Shown here: positions 18,739 to 27,021 of the stretch, one piece after another
How the letters are laid out: each line of letters opens with the position of its first letter
How positions within the stretch are numbered: position 1 is the stretch's first letter
Assembly (NCBI GenBank): GCA_016290295.1
Contig: JAEETJ010000022.1
Location: 1-47,966, forward strand
Source: Bacteroidales bacterium
GTDB lineage: Bacteria; Bacteroidota; Bacteroidia; Bacteroidales; WCHB1-69
Reading direction: 5' to 3'
DNA length: 47,966 bases
Notes under the pieces: model-generated
Database searches by the model: none
What the model was told of the DNA's origin: nothing
What the model saw: only the letters and a program-made list of their open reading frames with translations
Position numbers and translations under genes: made by a program

Positions 18739-20424
18739 ATGAAAAAAATCTTTACCCTTTTCGCCGCCATGGCCATGATGGCATTCTCATACGCCCAGTT
18801 GCCAGATGGTTCTACCGCTCCTGATTTCAGTCTTTATGAGATTGACAAGACAACTGGACAAATGATCACTAGTCAAACAATCAATCTCTATAGCATGTTG
18901 AATGACTACAAGACCGTCTATATCGATGTGTCTGCGACTACTTGTGGTCCCTGCTATAGTTTCCACCAAACGGGTACGTTGGAGAGCATTTACAATAATT
19001 ATGGTCCCAACAGTACCGTAAACGATTCCCGCGTTCTTTTCATTGAAGGCGCTCAAACGGGCAATAGCTGGAATGCCCTTATTGGTAATACTTCTAACAC
19101 ATATGACTTTATTCATACATATGGAAGTTCCACAGAGGTAGTGCCTTATCCTTTTATTCCTTTGTATTTTTCTCCAAATTATGTGTCAGGTGATGCCAGT
19201 TGCAATTACTATACTTTCCACTCTGGATACGATATCCATTATTTCCCGACCCTTTACATGGTTTGCCCCAACAGAATGATTTTTGAATTGGAACGTAATG
19301 GTGGTGACGAATCTGCTACTTTTCATGGATTTATTAACACCAAATGCCCTGCTTGGAACCATACCAACGATGCTGCTTTGGGTATAGGTAGAATCACTAA
19401 TAACGTGTATTACTGCGATCTGAATGTTCAGCCTCAAATCGAGATTCAAAATCTGGGTTCGGCTAATATGACCTCCGCCACCTTGCGTGTGACCCATGGC
19501 AATGATGTGCAAACCATGAACTGGACTGGCAATCTGGCTCAGTTTGACAAAGAAATGGTGACATTGCCTACGATTACAGGTTCAGACAATGGTCAGCATA
19601 CATTGACTGTTGAGATTCTTACGGTAAACGGCCAGGCCGACGAAGGCTCTACTTACAATACGCATACCGAAACATTCAGTGCTCAGGTGAGCTCGAATAT
19701 CAACAATGCTTCTCAGAATTTCTCAAGTAGCAATTTAAGCGATTGGTCATTGATAGATAATACAGGTGGCTATTTCGGCGTTTACAATGGTGCATTGCGC
19801 CTCCGCGCTTATTATGCTTCAAGTGGTACCACTGGCGAGTTATATGCTCCGATGATGAACTTCTCCAATACTTCAACTCCTTCTTTGAAGTTTAACTATG
19901 CACACCGTCGTTATCAATCTTACAGCGATAAACTGCAAGTGAAGGTCTCAACCGACTGTGGCGAAACTTGGACCACTGTTTGGGAAAAATCTGGTGCAGA
20001 TCTGGCAACAGTGACAAGTGGTTCTGGCGAATTTAACGCTACAGCAGCTCAATATCAGACCGCATGGTTTAATTTGACCGAATGTGCTAATCAGTCAAAC
20101 GTGATTATCAAATTTGTCTTTACTTCTGGTTATGGCAATAATGTCTTTGTCGATAATATTGAAATTTTGAATAGTCCTGTGGGTGTCGAAGAAGTTGAAG
20201 AAAGCAGTCTCGCTATCTTCCCGAACCCTGTGAAGGATGTGCTGAATATCAACTATGACAAGGCTATCAACCAGATTGATGTGTATGATGTGAACGGAAA
20301 ACTGGTGAAGACCTTCACCACCGTTGGCAGCAGCATCAATGTCAGCGACCTGTCAGATGGTATCTATATGCTGAATATGCAGACCGAAGAAGGACTGGTT
20401 GTTAGAAAGATCGTTAAGGAATAA
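18739..20424 (+). CDS. Exported thioredoxin-fold protein with T9SS type A sorting domain
   Basis: 561 residues from MKKIFTLFAAMAMMAFSYAQ, a clear Sec signal peptide. The N-terminal third is a redoxin/TlpA-like fold (GSTAPDFSLYEID ... VSATTCGPCYSFHQ), with a CGPC active site able to do thiol-disulfide exchange. The middle is beta-sandwich-like (two Ig-like or jelly-roll segments). The C-terminus is a type A T9SS domain (IFPNPVKDVLNI ... DVNGKLVKTF ... DGIYMLNM). An extracellular or surface redox protein is inferred. A strong terminator follows. Confidence 0.87.
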   Translation: MKKIFTLFAAMAMMAFSYAQLPDGSTAPDFSLYEIDKTTGQMITSQTINLYSMLNDYKTVYIDVSATTCGPCYSFHQTGTLESIYNNYGPNSTVNDSRVLFIEGAQTGNSWNALIGNTSNTYDFIHTYGSSTEVVPYPFIPLYFSPNYVSGDASCNYYTFHSGYDIHYFPTLYMVCPNRMIFELERNGGDESATFHGFINTKCPAWNHTNDAALGIGRITNNVYYCDLNVQPQIEIQNLGSANMTSATLRVTHGNDVQTMNWTGNLAQFDKEMVTLPTITGSDNGQHTLTVEILTVNGQADEGSTYNTHTETFSAQVSSNINNASQNFSSSNLSDWSLIDNTGGYFGVYNGALRLRAYYASSGTTGELYAPMMNFSNTSTPSLKFNYAHRRYQSYSDKLQVKVSTDCGETWTTVWEKSGADLATVTSGSGEFNATAAQYQTAWFNLTECANQSNVIIKFVFTSGYGNNVFVDNIEILNSPVGVEEVEESSLAIFPNPVKDVLNINYDKAINQIDVYDVNGKLVKTFTTVGSSINVSDLSDGIYMLNMQTEEGLVVRKIVKE

Positions 20425-20446
20425 CCCTTTCTATTTATCATATGGC

Positions 20447-20484
20447 AAAACGGGCGGAGGCACAAACCTCTGCCCGTTTTTTTT
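20447..20484 (+). terminator. Rho-independent terminator
   Basis: 14-base arms (20447-20460 and 20467-20480) with one mismatch, loop CACAAA, followed by a T-run to 20484. It ends the T9SS gene transcript. Confidence 0.9.
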
Positions 20485-20550
20485 ATACGGGTTCACGAAT
20501 CCTAAATTTCCCTTCTTGTATACGGTGGGTGGCTGAAGACCGAGGTGTAT

Positions 20551-20575
20551 AATTCATTTGCTAATTTGCTAATTA
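20551..20575. repeat. Short octamer array before the asparaginase promoter
   Basis: ATTCATTTGCTAATTTGCTAATT, the same word string that precedes the AGCS and MFS promoters. It offers TTTG at 20557-20560 and 20565-20568 as possible -33 elements. Confidence 0.75.
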
Positions 20576-20582
20576 TTTTTCG

Positions 20583-20590
20583 TATCTTTG
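20583..20590 (+). promoter_or_regulatory. -7 promoter element of asparaginase
   Basis: TATCTTTG, 25 bases before the ATG at 20616, directly after the octamer array. Confidence 0.65.
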
Positions 20591-20615
20591 CAGATTGGTT
20601 TAAGCATTAATTTGT

Positions 20616-21644
20616 ATGAAGAAAAAAATATTGTTGATATATACCGGTGGCACTATTGGCATGATGCACAATCCCGATAACGGTGCCCTCGAACCCTTTG
20701 AATTCAACGACATATACAGCCATTTGCCGATGCTGAAGTTGCTGAATGCGGACATCGAATTCAAGACATTGTTGCCGCTGATCGACTCCTCTGACACCAA
20801 TCCCGATTTCTGGGTGCGACTGGCTACCATGATAGGGGATAACTATAAATTGTATGATGGCTTTGTTATCCTGCATGGCACCGACACCATGTCCTATACG
20901 GCTTCTGCCCTGAGCTTTATGTTGGAAAACTTGGCAAAACCTGTGATCCTGACTGGCTCGCAATTGCCACTGGGAGCCGTGCGTACCGATGGCCGCGATA
21001 ATATCGTGACCGCAGTGGAAATCGCCGCGGATGAATGCATGGGTGAACCCCGTATCCAGGAGGTGTGTATCTATTTCGACAATTCTCTTTTCCGTGGTAA
21101 TAGAACATATAAGGCTAATGCCGAGGAGTTTAGTGCATTTGCTTCTCCCAATTACCACCGTTTGGCCAATGTTGGCGTCACCATTCATTACAATGATTTT
21201 TTCATTCACCAGTCGGAAAAGAAACCGCTGCGAGTGCATAAAAATCTGAATGACAATATCGCTTTGCTGAAACTATATCCAGGTATTTCCCTCAATATGG
21301 TGCGTTCGGTGCTGTCTATTCCGGATTTGCGCGGAGTGGTGATGGAAACTTTCGGTGCGGGTAACGCCCCCTCCGACAAAGAATTTCTGAACCTGATCAA
21401 AGAGGCTACAGACCGTGGGGTGATAATCCTGAATGTAAGTCAGTGCAAAGATGGCGGTGGCGTGAAGATGGGCTTGTACGAAACCAGCGTGGGCCTTGAT
21501 AAAAGCGGTGTGATCAGCGGTGGCGACATGACCACCGAGGCGGCTGTTACCAAGATGATGTACCTCTTCGGCACCGACATGCCCGAAGATGAAATTCGCT
21601 TCTGGCTCCAGCACACCATGTGCGGAGAAATGACCACTAAATAA
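20616..21644 (+). CDS. ansA: L-asparaginase, type I (cytoplasmic)
   Basis: 342 residues with the two threonine active-site motifs of the family, YTGGTIG (residues 9-15) and LHGTDTMSYTASALSFMLE, followed by VILTGSQLPLGAVRTDGRDN. No signal peptide, matching the E. coli type I enzyme (about 338 aa). It hydrolyses L-asparagine to aspartate and ammonia. The stop codon TAA starts a heptamer array. Confidence 0.95.
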   Translation: MKKKILLIYTGGTIGMMHNPDNGALEPFEFNDIYSHLPMLKLLNADIEFKTLLPLIDSSDTNPDFWVRLATMIGDNYKLYDGFVILHGTDTMSYTASALSFMLENLAKPVILTGSQLPLGAVRTDGRDNIVTAVEIAADECMGEPRIQEVCIYFDNSLFRGNRTYKANAEEFSAFASPNYHRLANVGVTIHYNDFFIHQSEKKPLRVHKNLNDNIALLKLYPGISLNMVRSVLSIPDLRGVVMETFGAGNAPSDKEFLNLIKEATDRGVIILNVSQCKDGGGVKMGLYETSVGLDKSGVISGGDMTTEAAVTKMMYLFGTDMPEDEIRFWLQHTMCGEMTTK

Positions 21645-21780
21645 TTGATAATTAATAATTTATAATTAATAGTTGTCAATTTGAAAATGGCAAATCAATG
21701 ACTTGAACTTTTAAATCCTAAATATTGTAATCCATAATCCTATAATCCTGTAATCCAGAATCTTTACCCCTGTAACCTGT
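21642..21780. repeat. Short-word array between asparaginase and rpe
   Basis: Begins at the TAA stop with TAATTGA, TAATTAA, TAATTTA, TAATTAA, TAGTTGT. After a less ordered stretch come ATAATCC / TGTAATCC words, then CCTGTAACCTGTAACC, ending 6 bases before the rpe ATG. No TAnnTTTG promoter is visible. Confidence 0.85.
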
Positions 21781-21786
21781 AACCTT

Positions 21787-22440
21787 ATGAATCCTTTAAT
21801 CTCTCCCTCAATGTTATCGGCCGACTTCTGTCATCTGGCAGAGGCTATTCAGATGGTAAACGAATCAGAAGCCGACTGGTTCCATTTAGATATCATGGAC
21901 GGTGTTTTTGTACCGAATATCTCGTATGGTATGCCGCTGGTCAAAGCCATCCGTTCCATGGCGGAGAAACCCCTTGATGTGCATCTGATGATTGTGCAAC
22001 CTGAGCGTTATGTGGAACGCTTCAAAGAAATGGGTGCCGACATTCTGACCGTGCATTGGGAGGCATGTACGCATCTGCACCGTACCATATATCAAATTAA
22101 AAATGCGGATATGCTGGCTGGTGTCGCCCTGAACCCCCATACCCCTGTGGCAGGTTTGGAAGACATTATCAATGATGTGGATATGGTGCTGATTATGTCT
22201 GTGAATCCGGGTTTTGGAGGACAACGTTTCATCGAGCGTAGCTTGCACCGTATCGCTGAGCTGAAGGCGATGATCAAACGCAACAAGTCGGAATGCCTGA
22301 TAGAAGTGGATGGGGGAGTGGATCTGTCTAATGCCCAGGCTCTTGTGGATGCTGGTGCGGATGTGTTGGTGGCAGGTAACGCTATTTTCTCAAAAGATAA
22401 CCCAACTGAAATTATTCGTCGATTAAAAAATGTTAAATAG
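21787..22440 (+). CDS. rpe: Ribulose-phosphate 3-epimerase
   Basis: 217 residues, TIM barrel. Motifs: ISPSMLSADFCHL at the N-terminus, DWFHLDIMDGVFVPNIS (metal-binding His and catalytic Asp), DVHLMI, MSVNPGFGGQRFI and IEVDGGV ... ADVLVAGNAIF (phosphate binding and second Asp). It interconverts ribulose-5-phosphate and xylulose-5-phosphate in the pentose phosphate pathway. Its last codons overlap the start of the next gene by 11 bases, so the two are probably translationally coupled. Confidence 0.97.
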   Translation: MNPLISPSMLSADFCHLAEAIQMVNESEADWFHLDIMDGVFVPNISYGMPLVKAIRSMAEKPLDVHLMIVQPERYVERFKEMGADILTVHWEACTHLHRTIYQIKNADMLAGVALNPHTPVAGLEDIINDVDMVLIMSVNPGFGGQRFIERSLHRIAELKAMIKRNKSECLIEVDGGVDLSNAQALVDAGADVLVAGNAIFSKDNPTEIIRRLKNVK

Positions 22441-24139
22441 ACAGTTTCTTACCATTGCTATTTTGGTTTTTTTAACACTGTTTGCTTCCTGTGACGGGAA
22501 AAAAACATTGTCGAAAAATACCCCATTGGAAGAAATTGCCGAGGATGAGCAGTTCTCCCTTGTGAATCCTGAAGGTCCAGCTATTTTGGCTGTATTGGAT
22601 ACCAAGAATACTTATCTTGGACATTTTGGCTCAAAACAAGTATATGTCCGCTTGGATTACAGTAGTGAAGATAAGCTGGAAGGAACTTATTATGTGATTG
22701 ATTCTGTCAATCTTTACCTTAAGCCCGTGGCTTTTTGTGTCACCACCGATGGGAATGCCTATAAATGGGAAGGCGGTGATGAGGATTTCTTTTTTGAGAC
22801 GAAGTATCAGACTAATAAGAAAAAAATAAACGGTGCTTTCATTCAAATAGAGAAACATCCGAGAAGAGCGGTTTCGGAAATTGTCTATTTTGATTTCCAA
22901 AAGTATGAGACTGGTAAAGGGAAGATTAGTTCTAATCGATATCAGAAAAAAGTATTTGAGGTTGATTGTCAGCAGGATGTTGTGTATGGCCATGCCTTAG
23001 GACCATGGACATCCTTGGCTATTGCCGATGACGAGGGTTATGCTAAAGCTGTTTTGCCCTATCTCTTCAAAGCCTCTAACAATAAGAATCTTGCTTTGAC
23101 CATGGATATCTATACGCCTCGTGGTGATAGCCTGAAACAGCGCCCCATGGTGCTGCTGATTCATGGCGGTGCATTCTTTTTTGGCGATAAGCATGATAAA
23201 GAGATGGTTGCACAGTGCAGTCATTTCGCATCATTGGGTTATGTGGCTGTGTCAATCAATTATCGGATGGGCTTTGAACTGTCAAAAACTTCTATACAAC
23301 GCTGTGGCTACAAAGCCATTCAGGATGCCCATGCCGCTATGCGCTATATGGCACACCATGCTGCCGAGTATGGCATTGACCCAGAACGGATGTATATCGG
23401 AGGTTCCAGTGCCGGCTCCATTACGGCTATGAGTACGGTATATATGACTGACGACTCAAGACCGAAATCTACTTTGAAGAAGCATTTTGCAGGCAAATTC
23501 GGCTCGCTGACAGAATCTGGCAATGATTTGACGGACAAGTTCAAAGTTAAGGGTATTATCAATATGTGGGGAGCTGTCTATGAGCTTGTTGATGTGAGTG
23601 AGAAACCCCTGCCTATGATTTCTTTCCATGGTACTGCCGACCAAGTGGTGCCGTGCTATAAAGGCTATCCTTTTGCGCAACTGAACGGGAAAAAAGGCAA
23701 AGGTCAGTTGAGCAGTATGTATTTCGATGAGATGTATGGCTCTCATGAAATTCATGAGGTGCTGAAAGCTAAAGGAGTGCATCAGGAATTCTATCCGCTG
23801 GATAGTCTGGGACATGCTCCCTGGAGAAATAAGGATGATCGCAAATTGAATGATGTGTTTTATTTTATCCAGAGAAAAGTGACCAAGTTCTTATATGACG
23901 ATTTGGTGTATGATGTGCATCTTAAACAGCAAGATAATACCGTTTTTTATGTCACAAGTACAGAAGTGAAGCACGCACAGTGGACCCTCGACGGCGGTAT
24001 TATTCTTCAGGAATCGCCTGATGAGGTGGAAATCCGTTTATTGAAAGATGCTCCGAAGCCTTGCCTGTCTGTGACAGGACTCTTGAATAATAATGCTGAG
24101 TTCAATCTGAAAATCAATAAATTCGTCACCAAAAACTGA
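22430..24139 (+). CDS. Lipoprotein alpha/beta-hydrolase (carboxylesterase-like)
   Basis: 569 residues with a lipoprotein signal (MLNRQFLTIAILVFLTLFASC, Cys 21). After about 180 residues unlike anything I recognise, an alpha/beta-hydrolase domain shows the oxyanion motif LLIHGGAFFFGD, nucleophile YIGGSSAGS, acid region FHGTADQVVP and catalytic His in SLGHAPW. This fits the BD-FAE / carboxylesterase group that de-acylates polysaccharides or small esters. A C-terminal beta-rich tail follows. Its start overlaps rpe. The substrate is unknown. Confidence 0.83.
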   Translation: MLNRQFLTIAILVFLTLFASCDGKKTLSKNTPLEEIAEDEQFSLVNPEGPAILAVLDTKNTYLGHFGSKQVYVRLDYSSEDKLEGTYYVIDSVNLYLKPVAFCVTTDGNAYKWEGGDEDFFFETKYQTNKKKINGAFIQIEKHPRRAVSEIVYFDFQKYETGKGKISSNRYQKKVFEVDCQQDVVYGHALGPWTSLAIADDEGYAKAVLPYLFKASNNKNLALTMDIYTPRGDSLKQRPMVLLIHGGAFFFGDKHDKEMVAQCSHFASLGYVAVSINYRMGFELSKTSIQRCGYKAIQDAHAAMRYMAHHAAEYGIDPERMYIGGSSAGSITAMSTVYMTDDSRPKSTLKKHFAGKFGSLTESGNDLTDKFKVKGIINMWGAVYELVDVSEKPLPMISFHGTADQVVPCYKGYPFAQLNGKKGKGQLSSMYFDEMYGSHEIHEVLKAKGVHQEFYPLDSLGHAPWRNKDDRKLNDVFYFIQRKVTKFLYDDLVYDVHLKQQDNTVFYVTSTEVKHAQWTLDGGIILQESPDEVEIRLLKDAPKPCLSVTGLLNNNAEFNLKINKFVTKN

Positions 24140-24151
24140 TAATATCCTTTC

Positions 24152-25594
24152 ATGAAAAGAATACTATTGAGTGCGTTTTTAGTCCTGTTGTGTTTGTCAT
24201 TTTATGCGCAGACACTAACATTAACTTTTACGGCGCTCGATACCAATGACCATTATGTTCAGCTGGATAGGGTGGTGATCAATAATATCACGGAAGGATG
24301 GCAGGAAACCTTGTATTGGCCCGATACGGTGTTAACCATGCAAGTTGAAACAGGCATAGGAGATGCGGAAACATCTCATAAAACGTCTCTGCAATTATCA
24401 CAAAACAATCCTAATCCGTTTAGTGGCAACACGTATGCAACATTGATGCTGCCAGAAGCAGGTGATGTGTTGGTGGAAATTACAGATATAAATGGTCGCG
24501 TTGTGGGGATGTACAGACGTGCATTTCTTCAAGCAGGTACCCATCAATTGCGTGTCACCTTGTCCACCGCAGGTGTGTACTTCCTGACCGTACGGATGAA
24601 CGGAGAATCCTCATCCATCAAGATGGTGAACCAAGGCAATGGAGGCAAGGATGAAATTGTTATCACCAGCAATGTGGGGACACCGTTCATGGCATCCGCA
24701 TTGCCCAATCCGAAAGGTGCTCCCAAAGGTTTATCTACCAATCCTTTCCATTTGGGTGACCAGATGATATTTGTGGGTTATGCTTCCATCAATGGCGAAG
24801 AAGTGGCGAGTTTAAGTGTGGAGCAAGCCCCAGAAGTGTCGCAAACCATCATGTTGCGCTTTGTTGTTTCGCCCACTACAACAGATGGTCAGCCTTGTCC
24901 CGGTAGTCCTACGGTGACCGACATAGATGGCAATGTTTACCATACGGTTCAGCTGGGCAACCAGTGCTGGATGAAGGAAAATCTCCGTACCACGCGTTTT
25001 GCCAATGGCGACTCCATTCTGCTAGACCCCAATCCTGTATATATGTTAAATGGTTACGGGAATGATGCAAATCCTAATCCATATCGCTACGCCCCGAATA
25101 ATGACAGTAGTAATGTGTTGGTATATGGTTACTTGTACAACTGGTCAGCGTTGATGCACGGTGATAGTAGTAGTTATGATGTTCCAAGTGGTGTACGGGG
25201 CATTTGTCCAGAGGGTTGGCATGTGCCCAGCTTTTATGAGTGGAACGAGTTGAGAATGTGTGTGAGAGAACAGAATGTTTTTATTTGCGGAGACACCAAT
25301 ATTAATGTGGGTAAGTCATTGGCGGCGGCTGACTGTTGGGATTTGTGTGAACAAACTTGTTGCGTGGGGAATAATCAGAATACGAATAATGCCACGGGTT
25401 TTTCCGCTTATCCTGCCGGTATCTACCGTAATGGGACTTGGCCTGAATTTGGTCAACATGCATGTTTCGCCAGTGCTTCTGATCGGTGGGATACTATCCT
25501 TTTGTCCTACAATTTGTATTTCGATAAAGTTTATGTGGAGGTGTTTGGTCACTTCAAGGAAGACGGACTCTCAGTTCGCTGTATCCGTGATTAA
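24152..25594 (+). CDS. Exported FISUMP-domain protein with an internal sorting-like domain
   Basis: 480 residues, signal peptide MKRILLSAFLVLLCLSFYAQ. At about residues 85-160 there is a segment that reads like a T9SS type A domain (NPNPFSGNTYATLML ... DINGRVVGMYRR ... GVYFLTVRMNG). The C-terminal half is a FISUMP domain (TDIDGNVYHTVQLGNQCWM, GWHVPSFYEWNEL, GLSVRCIRD). A sorting domain is normally the last 70-100 residues, so its mid-protein position is odd; it may instead be a plain beta-sandwich. It follows the esterase by 12 bases, likely same operon. No enzymatic motif was seen. Confidence 0.8.
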   Translation: MKRILLSAFLVLLCLSFYAQTLTLTFTALDTNDHYVQLDRVVINNITEGWQETLYWPDTVLTMQVETGIGDAETSHKTSLQLSQNNPNPFSGNTYATLMLPEAGDVLVEITDINGRVVGMYRRAFLQAGTHQLRVTLSTAGVYFLTVRMNGESSSIKMVNQGNGGKDEIVITSNVGTPFMASALPNPKGAPKGLSTNPFHLGDQMIFVGYASINGEEVASLSVEQAPEVSQTIMLRFVVSPTTTDGQPCPGSPTVTDIDGNVYHTVQLGNQCWMKENLRTTRFANGDSILLDPNPVYMLNGYGNDANPNPYRYAPNNDSSNVLVYGYLYNWSALMHGDSSSYDVPSGVRGICPEGWHVPSFYEWNELRMCVREQNVFICGDTNINVGKSLAAADCWDLCEQTCCVGNNQNTNNATGFSAYPAGIYRNGTWPEFGQHACFASASDRWDTILLSYNLYFDKVYVEVFGHFKEDGLSVRCIRD

Positions 25595-25646
25595 GTAAGC
25601 TGATATGCGATAACAGAAGGTGATTCATAATGAAAAGAAACATATC

Positions 25647-26606
25647 ATGAGAAAATATTTGCTTTTGTTGTTAGTGGTTTTTGCACTGATGGGACTTTCT
25701 GCCCAGAATATGCCTACATTGCGAAAGGGTGATACCATTGCCATTGCGGCGCCTTCGGGCAAGGTTGAGCCTTCGCAGGTCCTTCCTGCTGTGCAGTATT
25801 TCCAGTCGCAAGGTTTTAATGTCATTGTGCCAGATGATCTTTATGAGAACTACTCGGGCTTTGCCGGCTCAGTGTCCCAGCGCGTTGCCCAGTTCCAAGC
25901 CTTGATGGACCGGCCTGGTGTGAAGGCAATTGTTTGTGCAAGAGGTGGTTATGGTGCTGTCTCTTTGTTGGATAACCTTGATTTTACAGGGTTTAAGAAA
26001 CATCCGAAATGGATTTGCGGCTTTAGCGATATCACAGCTTTCCATTCTCATCTGCATACTTTGGGCTATCCTACACTGCATAGCGTGATGACGATTAATT
26101 TCTGGGAGGAAAATATGGATAATGAGTACCATCGTTCATTGATCAAAGCCTTGCGCGGTGAGACTTTGCGATATGATTTTGATCCTCATCCCGCCAACCG
26201 TCCAGGAAAGGCCAGGGGCATTTTGGTGGGAGGAAACCTGTCGCTCCTGTATGCTATGCTGGAATCCGTGTCCTCTATCAATACTGATGGAAAGATTCTG
26301 TTTATAGAAGATGTGGGCGAGAATATCTATCACATAGAACGTATGCTGGTGGCACTCGACAGGGCTGGTAAACTGAAAAATCTGAAAGGCCTGATAGTGG
26401 GCTCCATGAATAAAATCAAAATTGACGATTACTACTTTGATTCCACAATTGAGGATGTGATTTTAGGCGTGTGCGGGAAATATAATTATCCCATCTGTTT
26501 CGAATTTCCCGCAGGCCACGATGGCAAGAATATGGCTATGCGCTTGGGACGCATGGCATCGCTTGTTGTATCCAAAGACCAGTGTCACTTAACAATTAAT
26601 AATTAA
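25647..26606 (+). CDS. LD-carboxypeptidase (peptidase family S66), exported
   Basis: Start at 25647 (MRKYLLLLLVVFALMGLSAQ, signal peptide; 319 aa); the upstream GTG of the longer frame lacks support. S66 features: RKGDTIAIAAPSG, ARGGYGAVSLLD, nucleophile Ser in WICGFSDITAFH, catalytic Glu in LFIEDVGENIYHIERML, and His in PAGHDGKN. It trims the terminal D-Ala from murein tetrapeptides in peptidoglycan recycling; here it would act in the periplasm. Probably the last gene of the rpe cluster. A repeat array starts at the stop. Confidence 0.9.
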   Translation: MRKYLLLLLVVFALMGLSAQNMPTLRKGDTIAIAAPSGKVEPSQVLPAVQYFQSQGFNVIVPDDLYENYSGFAGSVSQRVAQFQALMDRPGVKAIVCARGGYGAVSLLDNLDFTGFKKHPKWICGFSDITAFHSHLHTLGYPTLHSVMTINFWEENMDNEYHRSLIKALRGETLRYDFDPHPANRPGKARGILVGGNLSLLYAMLESVSSINTDGKILFIEDVGENIYHIERMLVALDRAGKLKNLKGLIVGSMNKIKIDDYYFDSTIEDVILGVCGKYNYPICFEFPAGHDGKNMAMRLGRMASLVVSKDQCHLTINN

Positions 26607-26885
26607 TAGTTAATAGGTTACAGGTTACAGTGGTCAGGGGTTAGTGGTCAGGGGTCAGTGATTAGGTGTTAGGGGTGGATTCATAATTCACAATTCACAA
26701 TTCAACACTAAGCCTCCTAACTTTCCTAACCTTTTAACCATCCTAACCATCCTGACCTTTCCATCCTATAATCCTGTAATCACATAGTCCAGAATCAAGC
26801 CTCATTTTTCAGTTTAATTGGCACATTAAAAATCATTTGCTAATTAACGAATTAACGAATTTGCTAATTCATTGGCACATTAAAA
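26595..26885. repeat. Long short-word array region before gyrA
   Basis: From the LD-carboxypeptidase end, TTAATAATTAATAG words lead into heptamers GGTTACA (26616-26629), then GGTCAGG, GGTTAGT, GGTCAGG, GGTCAGT, GATTAGG, TGTTAGG to about 26680. This is the reverse complement of the array at 3922-4005. Next come CCATCCTAA / TCCTGACC words to about 26790 and AATTTGCTAATT / ATTGGCACATT words at 26815-26885. The remainder to the gyrA ATG is A+T-rich; I could not assign a convincing promoter. Confidence 0.8.
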
Positions 26886-27021
26886 CTTTCCCTAAAAAAA
26901 TTCCCTTTTTCTGTCATTTGTATTGATTTTTTTTGTATTTTTATCTTTTCATGTAAATGAAGATAATTATTTGATATTGAATTATTTAAACTAAAGAAAA
27001 AAACACTAAAAAAACAAAAAA

